A DNA stretch of 64,000 bases. Origin: Vallitalea sp. Lineage in GTDB: Bacteria; Bacillota; Clostridia; Lachnospirales; Vallitaleaceae. Location: NCBI RefSeq assembly GCF_025211055.1, contig NZ_JAOARO010000099.1:62001-126000 (forward strand), given 5' to 3'. Position 1 is the first letter of the stretch, and every line of letters begins with the position of its first letter. The position numbers and the translations under genes are program-made. Under the pieces are notes generated by a model. That model saw only the letters and a program-made list of their open reading frames with translations. It was not told where the DNA came from and did not search any database. Shown piece after piece: positions 27,302-36,357 of this stretch.

Positions 27302-28681
27302 ATGAACAAGAATAAAAATTTGATATTTATCATGACGGATCATCAAAGAGCAGACAGTATTTTTATGGTACAAGATGGTAAGGAGGTTACACCAAACCTT
27401 AATAAACTTGCAAAAGAATCTGTTAAATTTAACAGAGCATATACAACATGCCCTTTATGTGTACCTGCAAGAACAGCTCTTGCTACAGGTAAACATCCAA
27501 CAGCAAATGGTGTAGTACTAAATAAAGGTAGTGAACCAACAGATACGAAACCAATTCACCAATATTTAAAAGAAAGTGGTTATCAAGTAGGTCATGTTGG
27601 AATAGATCATATTAGAGTTAAACCAACCTTAAAGGATAGAGTTAATTTTGATTTTTGGATAGATGATGATGATTACTTTGCATATGCTAAGAATAAGGGG
27701 ATTGATACAACACGTTCTAATGAAGATGTTTGTGAAATAATGGAAAACCATAATGGTAATAGAGTGAAAAAAGCTTATTCCAATGCAAGAGTTTCTAAAT
27801 GGAAATATGAAGACAATAATCATAAAGATGCATTTTTTTGTTCGAAAGCATTAGAATTCTTGGATAACATAGATGATGATAAACCATTTGCATTATTTGT
27901 GTATTTATGGGCGCCTCATCCACCATTATTTGTACCAAATGCACATTATCAGTTATTTAATCCTAATAATATCACATTACCAAATAATATAGGAAAAATA
28001 AGTTTGAATGAATCAGAAACTCGTAAATATGGTGCACCTAGACAATTAGCAGAAAGTGTAGATAGTGATTACTGGAAAGAAGTATGGTCTGCACATTTAG
28101 GATTAGTTAATTATGCAGATAATATAATTGGGAAAATACTTGATAAAGCTAATGAGATTGATAGAAATTCAGACACAATTAAACTTTTTACTGTAGACCA
28201 CGGTGAACATTTAGGGCAACATAATATGTATCAAAAAATGGAAATGTATGAACAAGCGGTTAATATTCCACTAATAATTAATGTACCAAATTCTAAGCCA
28301 AGAGAAATTGAAGAAATTGTATCTCATATTGATATTTTACCTACAATACTTGATTTACTTAATATTGAATATGGTGATTTGGATGGTAAAACATTAAGAG
28401 GTGTATTTGAAGGAGAAAAGCTACCTTCAGATAATATGGTATTTAGTCAGTATTCGGGTAATCAACCTGTTATAGGGGATATTAGAAGAGCTGTAATAAC
28501 TGATAAGTATAAATATGTTTATGATGAAATTGGAACACAAGAACTATATGATTTGAAAAATGATTCAATGGAAATGGAAAATATAGCAGGAAATGCACTA
28601 GTGAAGGATGTTGTTTCTGATCTATACAAAAATTGCAAAGAGTTTTTTATAGCTCATAATGATTGGATTAAATATGAATAA
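27302..28681 (+). CDS. Type I sulfatase, Cys-type, copy 2 (paralogue of the 21123 gene)
   Basis: A 459-residue S1 sulfatase with motif CVPAR (Cys53) at the same position as the 21123 protein, and the shared blocks FMVQDGKEVTPNLNKLAKES and MYQKMEMYEQA. The two are clearly products of a duplication, now separated by three genes. Differences are spread along the chain (for example the 140-160 region), so substrate preference may have shifted. The ATG at 27302 follows AGGAGAATAAG; no signal peptide. Maturation requires an anaerobic radical-SAM enzyme encoded elsewhere. Confidence 0.92.
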   Translation: MNKNKNLIFIMTDHQRADSIFMVQDGKEVTPNLNKLAKESVKFNRAYTTCPLCVPARTALATGKHPTANGVVLNKGSEPTDTKPIHQYLKESGYQVGHVGIDHIRVKPTLKDRVNFDFWIDDDDYFAYAKNKGIDTTRSNEDVCEIMENHNGNRVKKAYSNARVSKWKYEDNNHKDAFFCSKALEFLDNIDDDKPFALFVYLWAPHPPLFVPNAHYQLFNPNNITLPNNIGKISLNESETRKYGAPRQLAESVDSDYWKEVWSAHLGLVNYADNIIGKILDKANEIDRNSDTIKLFTVDHGEHLGQHNMYQKMEMYEQAVNIPLIINVPNSKPREIEEIVSHIDILPTILDLLNIEYGDLDGKTLRGVFEGEKLPSDNMVFSQYSGNQPVIGDIRRAVITDKYKYVYDEIGTQELYDLKNDSMEMENIAGNALVKDVVSDLYKNCKEFFIAHNDWIKYE

Positions 28682-28730
28682 ATGTAGTGTCATTAAGTTA
28701 TAAATAAAATGCATAAGGAGGGTATGCAAT

Positions 28731-30146
28731 ATGAAAAAAAAGAAACCTAATATATTATATATATTTGCTGATCAATGGAGACGTCAGGCAATGGGATTCA
28801 TGAAAGAGGATGAAGTTATAACACCTAATATGGATAAATTTGCAAAGGAAAGTATGGTTTTTGACAATGCAATAAGTTGTTGCCCATTATGTTCCCCTCA
28901 AAGGTCAACTTTAATGACTGGGAAGTATCCAATTAATACAGGTGTTTTTACTAATTGCAAGAGAGGTTTAGACATTCGACTAAAAGATGAAGAAATATGT
29001 ATTGGTGATGTGTTAAAACAAGAAGATTATCATACTGGTTATATAGGGAAATGGCACTTAGATGAACCTGAATTAAATCATTGTAAAAACCCATTATCAG
29101 GTGCAGATGGTTGGGATGCGTTTACGCCACCAGGTGAAAGGCGACATGGATTTGATTTTTGGTATTCATATGGTGCAAAAGATAAGCATTTATCACCACA
29201 TTATTGGAAAAATGATTGTAATAAAATACATATTAATAAGTGGTCACCAGAGCATGAAACAGATATTGCTATTGAGTATATAAAAGAGAAATATGATAGT
29301 GAAGATCCTTTTGCTTTATTTATTTCATGGAACCCACCTCATAGTCCATATGATGCAGTTCCAGATAAATATAAAGATATTTATAAAGATAAAAAAATAA
29401 ATTTCAGAAAAAATGTTATAACAGATAATATTATTTGTCATACTTATGAACAATGGGGAAGTGGATTAGAGAAGATAGAAGAGGCTACTAAAGATTATTA
29501 TGCGGCAATTACAGGTCTGGATGAGAATTTTGGCAGGCTATTAGAGGTACTTAATGAATTGAAAATTGCAGATGATACAATAATTGTACTTACAGCAGAT
29601 CATGGTGATCTTATGGGGTCTCATGGTATGATCGCAAAACATGTTTGGTATGAAGAATCTATCGGCGTTCCATTTATTCTAAGATGGAATAATCATATTC
29701 CAAAAGGTCGAGAAAGTAGAATTATTAATTCTGTTGACATTATGCCAACTTTATTAGGACTTATTAATATACCTATTCCAAATACAGTTGAAGGTGTGGA
29801 TATATCACCAAATATAATAGGTACAGGTAATGTAGAAGTTCCATCGGCATTAATACATGCTTATCCAGGTAGAGATGTATTCTTAGAAGCATATAGAGAA
29901 AAAGGATTAAATCCATTATCAAAAGGATGGAGAGGATTAAGAACACAAAAGTATACCTATGTAGTGTATAAAGGCTATTGGCCAGATGATGAGATTGATG
30001 TTAGGTATCTATATGATCTTGAAAAAGATCCATACCAACTAAGTCCAATTGAGATAAAAGATATCAATAATAATGAATTAGCATTAAAATTCGAAAAAGA
30101 ACTTAAAAAACGGTTAGATGCATTAGGTGATCCATTTGAGTTTTAG
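28731..30146 (+). CDS. Type I sulfatase, Cys-type, third class
   Basis: A 471-residue S1 sulfatase with maturation motif CSPQR (Cys54, Arg58), N-terminal metal site FADQWR (Asp14), GKWHLDE substrate-site Lys/His near residue 105 and the second metal site TADHGDLMGSHG. Its sequence is closer to the classical arylsulfatase/choline-sulfatase-like S1 enzymes than to the three others. Cytoplasmic by lack of signal peptide. A GGAGG ribosome site lies 10 bases before the ATG. With three sequence classes of sulfatase, the substrate probably carries sulfate at several positions. Confidence 0.92.
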   Translation: MKKKKPNILYIFADQWRRQAMGFMKEDEVITPNMDKFAKESMVFDNAISCCPLCSPQRSTLMTGKYPINTGVFTNCKRGLDIRLKDEEICIGDVLKQEDYHTGYIGKWHLDEPELNHCKNPLSGADGWDAFTPPGERRHGFDFWYSYGAKDKHLSPHYWKNDCNKIHINKWSPEHETDIAIEYIKEKYDSEDPFALFISWNPPHSPYDAVPDKYKDIYKDKKINFRKNVITDNIICHTYEQWGSGLEKIEEATKDYYAAITGLDENFGRLLEVLNELKIADDTIIVLTADHGDLMGSHGMIAKHVWYEESIGVPFILRWNNHIPKGRESRIINSVDIMPTLLGLINIPIPNTVEGVDISPNIIGTGNVEVPSALIHAYPGRDVFLEAYREKGLNPLSKGWRGLRTQKYTYVVYKGYWPDDEIDVRYLYDLEKDPYQLSPIEIKDINNNELALKFEKELKKRLDALGDPFEF

Positions 30147-30222
30147 TATTTAGCTCAAATGCATTCATAATTAGAGACTTCATATATAAAGTTAGTTATA
30201 TCATATTAGGGAGGAATATAAA

Positions 30223-30912
30223 TTGTTAGGTAAATATAAATTTGTTGAAAAACTTTATGAAAATCCTTTGTCTTGTGAAGATAATGTTAAAGACTTTGTT
30301 TTAGAAGGTGAGGCATATCGCTCTTTTCCAAGGGGGAGAATGAGATTAGAAAATAAAATGTCTATGAGTGAAGGGCAAAATTCCAACTATGTTTTTTGGT
30401 GCCCAAAAGACTTTGAAGGGGATATTGCTATTTCATGGAGATTTTGGCCAATAAAAGAGCCAGGGTTAGCTATTATATTCTTTTGTGCAAAGGGACAAAA
30501 TGGTGAAGATATTTTTGATGAAGCATTAGCAAAACGAACAGGACCTTATAAACAATACCATCATGGGGATATAAATGCTTATCATGTAGGTTATTTCAGA
30601 AGAAGATTTGAAGTGGAAAGAAATTTTCATCTAATTAATCTTAGAAAAAGCTATGGGGCACATCTAGTAGCAGATGGAGCTGATCCAATACCTAGTGTTA
30701 ATGATGCCAAAGAAGAGGGCTATCTAATTACAGTTATTAAATGTGAATCTAAAATATCTTTTTATGTTGATGAATTATTAATATGGACTTATGAAGATGA
30801 TGGTGAAACATATGGACCTGTTTTAAATGAAGGTAAAATTGGTTTTAGACAGATGGCACCATTAATTGCTGAATATGCAGATTTGAAAGTATATAGAGTA
30901 ATAACAAAATAA
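30223..30912 (+). CDS. DUF1961 / YesU-like protein
   Basis: A 229-residue protein of the concanavalin-like jelly-roll class named DUF1961, whose Bacillus member YesU lies in the rhamnogalacturonan operon. Typical blocks are WCPKDFEGDIAISWRFWP, the GPYKQYHHGDINAYHVGYF region, NLRKSYGAHLVADGADPIP and an SFYVDELLIWTYEDDG strand pair near the end. The catalytic role of the family is not established to my knowledge; a carbohydrate-binding or lyase/hydrolase role is inferred from jelly-roll shape and context. It starts with TTG behind GGGAGGAAT. Confidence 0.7.
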   Translation: MLGKYKFVEKLYENPLSCEDNVKDFVLEGEAYRSFPRGRMRLENKMSMSEGQNSNYVFWCPKDFEGDIAISWRFWPIKEPGLAIIFFCAKGQNGEDIFDEALAKRTGPYKQYHHGDINAYHVGYFRRRFEVERNFHLINLRKSYGAHLVADGADPIPSVNDAKEEGYLITVIKCESKISFYVDELLIWTYEDDGETYGPVLNEGKIGFRQMAPLIAEYADLKVYRVITK

Positions 30913-30956
30913 TGGGTTTAAATTGAGAGCCTACTTAAATAGAAAGGATTAAGGCA

Positions 30957-32123
30957 ATGGTTAATTTAACAGAATATAAAAAAACATCTGATAAAGAAAT
31001 TGAACAAGCAATAGCAAATGCAATAGTACAGGTTGAAAATGATTTAGAAAGTTTTACACATAAATTTAAAATTAATGGTACTACTGATAATTTTTATGTA
31101 CCAGAGGATAATATTTCATGGACGTCAGGTTTTTGGACAGGACAAATATGGATAGCTTATGAATTAACAGGTTGTCAAAAGTTCAAAGATGCTGCAGAGG
31201 TACAGGTTGATAGTTTTCTACATAGAATCGAGAATAAAATTGAAACCAATAATCATGATATGGGATTTTTATATAGTTTGTCTTGCGTGGCAGCTTATAA
31301 ATTAACAAGCAATAAAAAAGCAAAAAAAGCAGCTATTTTAGCCGCAGATAACTTGATAACTCGTTACCAAAAAAATGGAAAATTTATACAGGCATGGGGA
31401 AATGTGGGTGCAGATGACAATTATCGTTTAATTATTGATTGTTTATTAAATCTTCCTCTCTTATATTGGGCAAGTGATGTTACAGGTGATGAAAAATATG
31501 CAAAAATAGCAAAACAGCATATTAATACATCACTGAAAGTAATTATGCGTGAGGATTATTCCACATATCATACTTTTTATTTTGAAAAGGGTACAGGTAA
31601 ACCACTATACGGTGAAACCAGACAAGGATATAGTAATGATTCAGCATGGTCAAGAGGGCAAGCGTGGGGGATTTATGGAACTGCATTAAGTTATATGTAT
31701 ACGAAGAATAAAGATTATATAGATAAATTTTATAATATTACAGATTTTTTCATAAAAAATTTACCTAAAGATTTAGTACCTTATTGGGATTTTAATTTCA
31801 ATGATGGAAGCGATGAACCAAAAGATAGTTCAGCGGCAGCAATTGCAGTTTGTGGTATGCTAGAGATGGCAAAATATCTTGATGAAGAAAAAGCAAATTA
31901 CTATAAGGACGTAGCATTAAAGATTCTTAAGTCCCTTATTGATAATTATGCGGTTAGTAATCCTAACATATCTAATGGTCAATTATTACATGGGGTTTAT
32001 GCAAGAAAATCACCTTATAATCCATGCAAAAATAGAAATGTCAATGAGTGTAATACTTGGGGAGATTATTATTATTTAGAAGCTCTTATTCGATTAAGTA
32101 AAGATTGGGAATTATATTGGTAA
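30957..32123 (+). CDS. GH88 unsaturated glucuronyl hydrolase
   Basis: A 388-residue (alpha/alpha)6-barrel hydrolase that removes the 4,5-unsaturated uronic acid left on oligosaccharides by polysaccharide lyases. The two catalytic Asp positions are visible: Asp101 in NHDMGFLYS and Asp161 in NYRLIIDCLLNLPLLYW. The substrate-site SRGQAWGIYG is near residue 238 and WGDYYYLEALIRL closes the chain. It is cytoplasmic and ends the locus before a terminator. Its presence implies a lyase-degraded glycan such as a glycosaminoglycan or ulvan, although no lyase gene lies in the window. Confidence 0.92.
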   Translation: MVNLTEYKKTSDKEIEQAIANAIVQVENDLESFTHKFKINGTTDNFYVPEDNISWTSGFWTGQIWIAYELTGCQKFKDAAEVQVDSFLHRIENKIETNNHDMGFLYSLSCVAAYKLTSNKKAKKAAILAADNLITRYQKNGKFIQAWGNVGADDNYRLIIDCLLNLPLLYWASDVTGDEKYAKIAKQHINTSLKVIMREDYSTYHTFYFEKGTGKPLYGETRQGYSNDSAWSRGQAWGIYGTALSYMYTKNKDYIDKFYNITDFFIKNLPKDLVPYWDFNFNDGSDEPKDSSAAAIAVCGMLEMAKYLDEEKANYYKDVALKILKSLIDNYAVSNPNISNGQLLHGVYARKSPYNPCKNRNVNECNTWGDYYYLEALIRLSKDWELYW

Positions 32124-32140
32124 AATATAGTATTTAAGAT

Positions 32141-32175
32141 AATACCAAGACTGTTTACATAGTCTTGGTATTATT
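32141..32175. terminator. Bidirectional terminator between convergent genes
   Basis: AATACCAAGACT pairs perfectly with AGTCTTGGTATT across an 8-base loop, flanked by A/T runs. It separates the GH88 gene from the convergent flavoprotein gene. Confidence 0.85.
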
Positions 32176-32185
32176 TTAAATAATT

Positions 32186-33430
32186 TTATGCATTTAATGC
32201 ACTGTTCAAAGCATGAATAATTGTTTCTTCATTAAAATCTTTAATATGTTTTTCATATATTTTTCCTTCTTTAGTAATAACAGCAGCAGGGAATTCTTTT
32301 ATACCTAATCTATCAGATATTCCTGTTGATTTATATACATCTACTCTATTAACAGTTATTTTATCACCAAAGAAATTCTCTATTTTTTCTACTTCTGTCA
32401 AGAACTCTCTTGAATCAGCATTAATGGCATTATATATATAAGTTAGACCAGGTTTTTCTTTTTGCATGATAACAGTATTGAATGTTTCGTTCTCTGCTAT
32501 GTATTTCTCTGCGGCAAAACCAGCTATGGCTCCGTCACCAACAGCAGTTGCTACTTGTTTTAACCATTTTTCTCTAACATCTCCACAAGCGAAAACACCT
32601 TCAATATTTGTCTGCATCTTATCGTTTGTAAGAATATACCCTTGGTTAGTAAGATTTATCTGATCTCCGAAAATCTCAGTATTAGGTATATAGCCAATAA
32701 ATTCAAAGCAAGTATCACATTTTACGGGTATTTTTTCACCTGTCTTAAGATTTTTTAGTACTACAGTATCAAGATGTTCGTCACCTTCAAAAGAATCTGT
32801 AATAGTATTCCAGATAAATTCTATTTTAGGATTTTTAAGAGCTGCTTCTTTAGCTATTTCATTACAGTCCATGATTCCTTTATCATGCATAACTGATACG
32901 ATAACTTTATTAGCAAATTTAGTTAAGAACATTCCTTCTTCAATAGCAGCGTCACCACTACCGATAACAACTACATCTTTACCAGTATTAGCAGCGGCAT
33001 CACATGTTGCACAGAATGAGATTCCTTTATCAAATAGATAGTTTTCTTCATTCTTTGCTTTTGTTACTCTTGGGCGTCCACCTGTTGCAAGGACAACTGA
33101 TTTTGCTATGAATTTATTTCTAAATGTTTCAACTATTTTTTCTTCACCTTCAAGATTTACACTTTTAACATCTGTCAACTTGAATTTTACACCCATCTTT
33201 TTAGCTTGTTTTTTCATTTGATTAGTGATTTCCTCACCCTTAGGGCTATTTGGAAATCCTGGGTAATTCTCTATCTCATTGGTATAAGTAGCGAGTCCTC
33301 CTACCAAAGCTTTTTCTATAAGAAGAGTACTTAGTCTAGCTCTAGCTGAGTAAATCGCAGCAGTAAGACCAGCTGCTCCACCGCCAATAACAACTACATC
33401 ATAATTTTCAATACGTTTTTCTCTTGGCAT
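32186..33430 (-). CDS. Thioredoxin-reductase-like flavoprotein with C-terminal thioredoxin-like domain
   Basis: A 414-residue protein. Residues 1-310 are a thioredoxin reductase: FAD site VVIGGGAAGLTAAIYSAR, redox pair CATC (about 140-143) and NADPH site VVIGSGDAAIEEG. The last ~95 residues have a thioredoxin-like strand/helix pattern (ITVNRVDVYKSTGISDRLGI and EFPAAVITKEGKI with the cis-Pro region). The place of the active-site CxxC reads NAINADSREF and has no Cys. The ATG at 33430 has GGAGGATT. Neighbours are two YeeE/YedE parts and a TusA, so it likely handles reduced sulfur or selenium species. Confidence 0.82.
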   Translation of the reverse strand: MPREKRIENYDVVVIGGGAAGLTAAIYSARARLSTLLIEKALVGGLATYTNEIENYPGFPNSPKGEEITNQMKKQAKKMGVKFKLTDVKSVNLEGEEKIVETFRNKFIAKSVVLATGGRPRVTKAKNEENYLFDKGISFCATCDAAANTGKDVVVIGSGDAAIEEGMFLTKFANKVIVSVMHDKGIMDCNEIAKEAALKNPKIEFIWNTITDSFEGDEHLDTVVLKNLKTGEKIPVKCDTCFEFIGYIPNTEIFGDQINLTNQGYILTNDKMQTNIEGVFACGDVREKWLKQVATAVGDGAIAGFAAEKYIAENETFNTVIMQKEKPGLTYIYNAINADSREFLTEVEKIENFFGDKITVNRVDVYKSTGISDRLGIKEFPAAVITKEGKIYEKHIKDFNEETIIHALNSALNA

Positions 33431-33488
33431 GACCAATCCTCCATTTGATTTTAGTAATTATTAATAAGGAAACAAACGTTGAAACATA

Positions 33489-33553
33489 AGTTCAAGTAAC
33501 TGAATAGAAAAAATCTAAAAACCACAGATTTTTCCTATTCAGAACATGAACTA
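33489..33553. repeat. Long imperfect inverted repeat upstream of the flavoprotein gene
   Basis: TGAATAGAAAAAATCT at 33501-33516 pairs, with one mismatch, with the arm at 33526-33541. The pairing continues outward (AGTTCA near 33490 against TGAACT near 33548) with bulges. It lies between the small YeeE gene and the flavoprotein gene and could be an attenuator or processing hairpin on the minus-strand transcript. Confidence 0.45.
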
Positions 33554-33571
33554 AAATGTTTAAGCCGTTTG

Positions 33572-34129
33572 TTACATAAAGAATTTCACAAGTAATTTAC
33601 TGCCGACGATGGCGCCGAAGAACATGGCTACCCCGAATACCCAGCCTGAGAGTGATAGTGAGGCTATACCGCTGAATAATGCACCTATGTTACATCCGTA
33701 TGCAATTCTAGCACCGTATCCCATGAGTAAGCCACCTAAAACAGCAGCGAATACTTGTTTTTTTGATTTAATTTTTTTAAATTTGAATTGTGATGCGAGT
33801 AGTGTTGCGAGTAAAGCACCAAATATGATACCAAGATTTCTCATAGTACCAGGATCATTCAAGAATCCATTATTAAGTGTAGCCTGTGCTCCATCACTAC
33901 TAAAGTAGTACCATTTATCTACGCTGCCACCAACAGCTTCATATATCCAAGCACCCCAATTAGCGAATACTCCAGATACACCCCAAGGGTTACCAGTTGT
34001 AGCTAAGGTTACGATTTGGAATAATGAAAGAAGGATAGCGCCTGTTATATAAGGCCATGCATCTTTTAACCACTTTTTATAGAATTCATTTTTACTTACT
34101 TTGTTAAAATATTCTTTAAACGAACTCAA
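33572..34129 (-). CDS. YeeE/YedE-family transporter subunit, short part
   Basis: A 185-residue membrane protein with about five helices. The family signature GGLLMGYGARIAYGCNIGALFSG (residues about 133-155) contains the conserved Cys of thiosulfate/sulfur transporters of the YeeE (TsuA) and YedE type. Full-length members have two such halves in one chain; here the halves are separate genes, with the other at 34417. TTG start behind GGAGGTG. It probably forms a heteromeric channel passing thiosulfate or another sulfur/selenium species to the TusA protein encoded between the halves. Confidence 0.82.
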   Translation of the reverse strand: MSSFKEYFNKVSKNEFYKKWLKDAWPYITGAILLSLFQIVTLATTGNPWGVSGVFANWGAWIYEAVGGSVDKWYYFSSDGAQATLNNGFLNDPGTMRNLGIIFGALLATLLASQFKFKKIKSKKQVFAAVLGGLLMGYGARIAYGCNIGALFSGIASLSLSGWVFGVAMFFGAIVGSKLLVKFFM

Positions 34130-34168
34130 AATGACACCTCCGTATAAGGCATTAATTTTATTTAATGA

Positions 34169-34396
34169 TTAGTGAGTTTTTTCAATGACTACTTCCCACT
34201 CCCCGTCGTCTACTTCTTCAACTTCAACATTGTGTCCATCTTTACGTGCCCATTCTGGAACATTTTTCATAGCACAACTATGGTCGATTTGAACAACGAG
34301 AATATCACCAACAGCTAATTCTTTCAATTTATTTTGAGCCTTTACTAAAGGCACCGGACAAGCTTCTCCTAAACAATCTATTACAACTTCATTCAT
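34169..34396 (-). CDS. TusA-family sulfur carrier
   Basis: A 75-residue TusA/SirA/YeeD protein. The sulfur-accepting Cys is in CPVPLVKAQ (Cys14), and a second family Cys is in DHSCAMKNVPEW (Cys46). It lies between the two YeeE/YedE subunit genes, with AGGAGGATA as ribosome site, as in yeeE-yeeD pairs where the TusA partner takes sulfur from imported thiosulfate. A role in selenium delivery, as proposed for YedF, is the alternative. Confidence 0.9.
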   Translation of the reverse strand: MNEVVIDCLGEACPVPLVKAQNKLKELAVGDILVVQIDHSCAMKNVPEWARKDGHNVEVEEVDDGEWEVVIEKTH

Positions 34397-34416
34397 AATA
34401 ATATCCTCCTATTTTT

Positions 34417-35112
34417 TTAATTATTTGTTTTTGCTTTTTCATATTTGACTGCTGCTATATATAGCAACAAAATGATTAATAATTGGATGATTACAGCACC
34501 TAGCCAGCCAAATACATCAGGTAAAAAGATTGCTTTACCTTTGCTTATGACATTAAGTTTCCACCATCCAAAATCATGTGCGCCCCATAATGAGCCGATA
34601 ACAAAAAATACTAATGATAGCAATTGCATAGAAAATCCTTCACCTACACGCATTAATGTACCAGAAGCACAACCACCTGCAATAACCATACCAATACCAA
34701 ATAGAAATGCTCCAATAACAGTAGCAAAACTAATTGGTACAACATAACCCATTCCTGGAATTGGAAGACCATTTTTGAAATAACCATATTTGATTGCTGT
34801 AAAGCCTATAGTTGTAACAGCGAAAGCTATTAGAACTGCACGTGTAAGAGATGTACTACCTGTTAAATATGGGTCACGCATAGAGGCTGTGAAGCAGAAT
34901 CTTGCCTTCTGCAAGATAAAACCAAATAGTATTCCAGTCATCCAGAATAACAATGTATTATTAGTTTTAAGTCCTAATAAAACACCAATAACAGCAATAA
35001 TAATTAAAACAAGAATACCGATAGGTATCTGATTCTTCTTAGGTTTTCTTCTTCTTGTTCCTGCACGAGAAGAACTTCTCCTAATTGTAGAAGTTGTTCC
35101 ATTTTCACTCAT
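34417..35112 (-). CDS. YeeE/YedE-family transporter subunit, long part
   Basis: A 231-residue membrane protein with about six helices after a basic Arg/Lys/Ser-rich N-terminus (residues 1-35). The signatures GFILQKARFCFTASMRD (Cys near 88) and GMVIAGGCASGTLMRVGEG (Cys near 160) are the conserved Cys motifs of thiosulfate transporters. It is the first gene of the minus-strand operon that continues through tusA, the short YeeE part and the flavoprotein. The ATG at 35112 has AGGAGTG upstream. Substrate thiosulfate is inferred from the family; YedE members are linked to selenium. Confidence 0.83.
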   Translation of the reverse strand: MSENGTTSTIRRSSSRAGTRRRKPKKNQIPIGILVLIIIAVIGVLLGLKTNNTLLFWMTGILFGFILQKARFCFTASMRDPYLTGSTSLTRAVLIAFAVTTIGFTAIKYGYFKNGLPIPGMGYVVPISFATVIGAFLFGIGMVIAGGCASGTLMRVGEGFSMQLLSLVFFVIGSLWGAHDFGWWKLNVISKGKAIFLPDVFGWLGAVIIQLLIILLLYIAAVKYEKAKTNN

Positions 35113-35220
35113 GGTAAACACTCCTTAATGATTATTGTATAATTTCATTGAAGTGACATAACAAACTTGACACTTATTAGATTTAATAAGATTGTTGAGT
35201 TTTTAACAATTTCCCTATTC

Positions 35221-35234
35221 CTATGATATCATAG
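35221..35234. promoter_or_regulatory. 14-bp palindrome in the lysR/yeeE divergent region
   Basis: CTATGATATCATAG is a perfect palindrome in the 345-base gap between the divergent LysR gene and the sulfur operon. The rest of the gap is AT-rich with nothing else that I can name. Candidate regulator site; its size and symmetry are acceptable for a LysR half-complex but not diagnostic. Confidence 0.4.
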
Positions 35235-35457
35235 ATTTAGTAACATCTAATATGCACTTTGCTAATACTGTATTAATTATTTTTATGGCATAATATTTAA
35301 TAAATATTTCTATATATGTTAAAATTAAGCATAAACTATATAGTGGAACCATAATGTATTTATAACATTTAAAATTTTATTGCAATTTTCTCTAGTTTGT
35401 TTTATAGTTATGCATATAGAAGATAGTTAATTTGATAACAAAGTTTGGAGGGATAAT

Positions 35458-36357
35458 ATGCATTTAGAATCCTTAAAGTATTTTAGAGAAGTAGCATCTG
35501 AAAAAAGTATTTCAAAGGTTGCAAAGAAATCACATATTTCTCAATCAGCTCTTAGCCAGCTTATTCATAAGCTTGAAGGAGACATTGGATATAAGCTGTT
35601 AAACAGAAGTAACAAGGGTGTTGAACTTACTGAGATGGGAGAAATTGTACTAAAATACTCTAATAATATAATCAGAAACTATGAGACTATGGTGGAAGAA
35701 CTAGAAACCACCATAAAACAATATAACAAAGTAAGAATTAATGGTACTTGGGCGTTGGTTACATATTCTTTACCGTGTGTTATATATAAGATAAAGAAAA
35801 AATATCCAAACCATCAATACGAACTTATTGCCAGTACGAAAGAAGATACAATTACAGATGTTCAAAATGACATTTGCGATTTTGGCATAGTTAATGGTAA
35901 TATTAGTAAAGAGCATGATTTGTTTACTTATGCAATTGGTAAAGAGAAAATTGTTCTGATTGCTCCAGGTAAATACAATATTCCTGACAAAATCAAACTT
36001 GAGAATTTAACTAAATATGACATGATAATGTGTAATAGTAATAATCGTATCAGTTATAATCTGAAAATAGAATTAAAAAATATAGACAAAGATCTGGACG
36101 ACTTAAACATTATATTTAATGTGGCTACGGATGGTGCTGTCAAATTAGCAGTAAGTAATGGTTACGGGCTTGCTTTTGTACCTTATGAATCCATAAAACA
36201 TGAGCTGTATGAAAAAACAGTAAAAGTTATTGAAATAGAAGAAGTAAGTCTAGATGATGAAATATATCTTATTAGTAAAAAATTCAATAAGCTTACTAAG
36301 GCTCAAAGAGAATCCATCGAATATTTTATGGAGATAGGTCAAAAGAGTTTCTGTTAA
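35458..36357 (+). CDS. LysR-family transcriptional regulator
   Basis: A 299-residue regulator. Residues 1-60 are the LysR winged helix (MHLESLKYFREVASEKSISK, then VAKKSHISQSALSQLIHKLE), and residues about 90-295 the periplasmic-binding-like effector domain. It is divergent from the YeeE/TusA/flavoprotein operon and its last bases overlap the convergent second tusA gene, so it is well placed to control sulfur genes on both sides. ATG behind GGAGGG. Effector unknown. Confidence 0.9.
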   Translation: MHLESLKYFREVASEKSISKVAKKSHISQSALSQLIHKLEGDIGYKLLNRSNKGVELTEMGEIVLKYSNNIIRNYETMVEELETTIKQYNKVRINGTWALVTYSLPCVIYKIKKKYPNHQYELIASTKEDTITDVQNDICDFGIVNGNISKEHDLFTYAIGKEKIVLIAPGKYNIPDKIKLENLTKYDMIMCNSNNRISYNLKIELKNIDKDLDDLNIIFNVATDGAVKLAVSNGYGLAFVPYESIKHELYEKTVKVIEIEEVSLDDEIYLISKKFNKLTKAQRESIEYFMEIGQKSFC

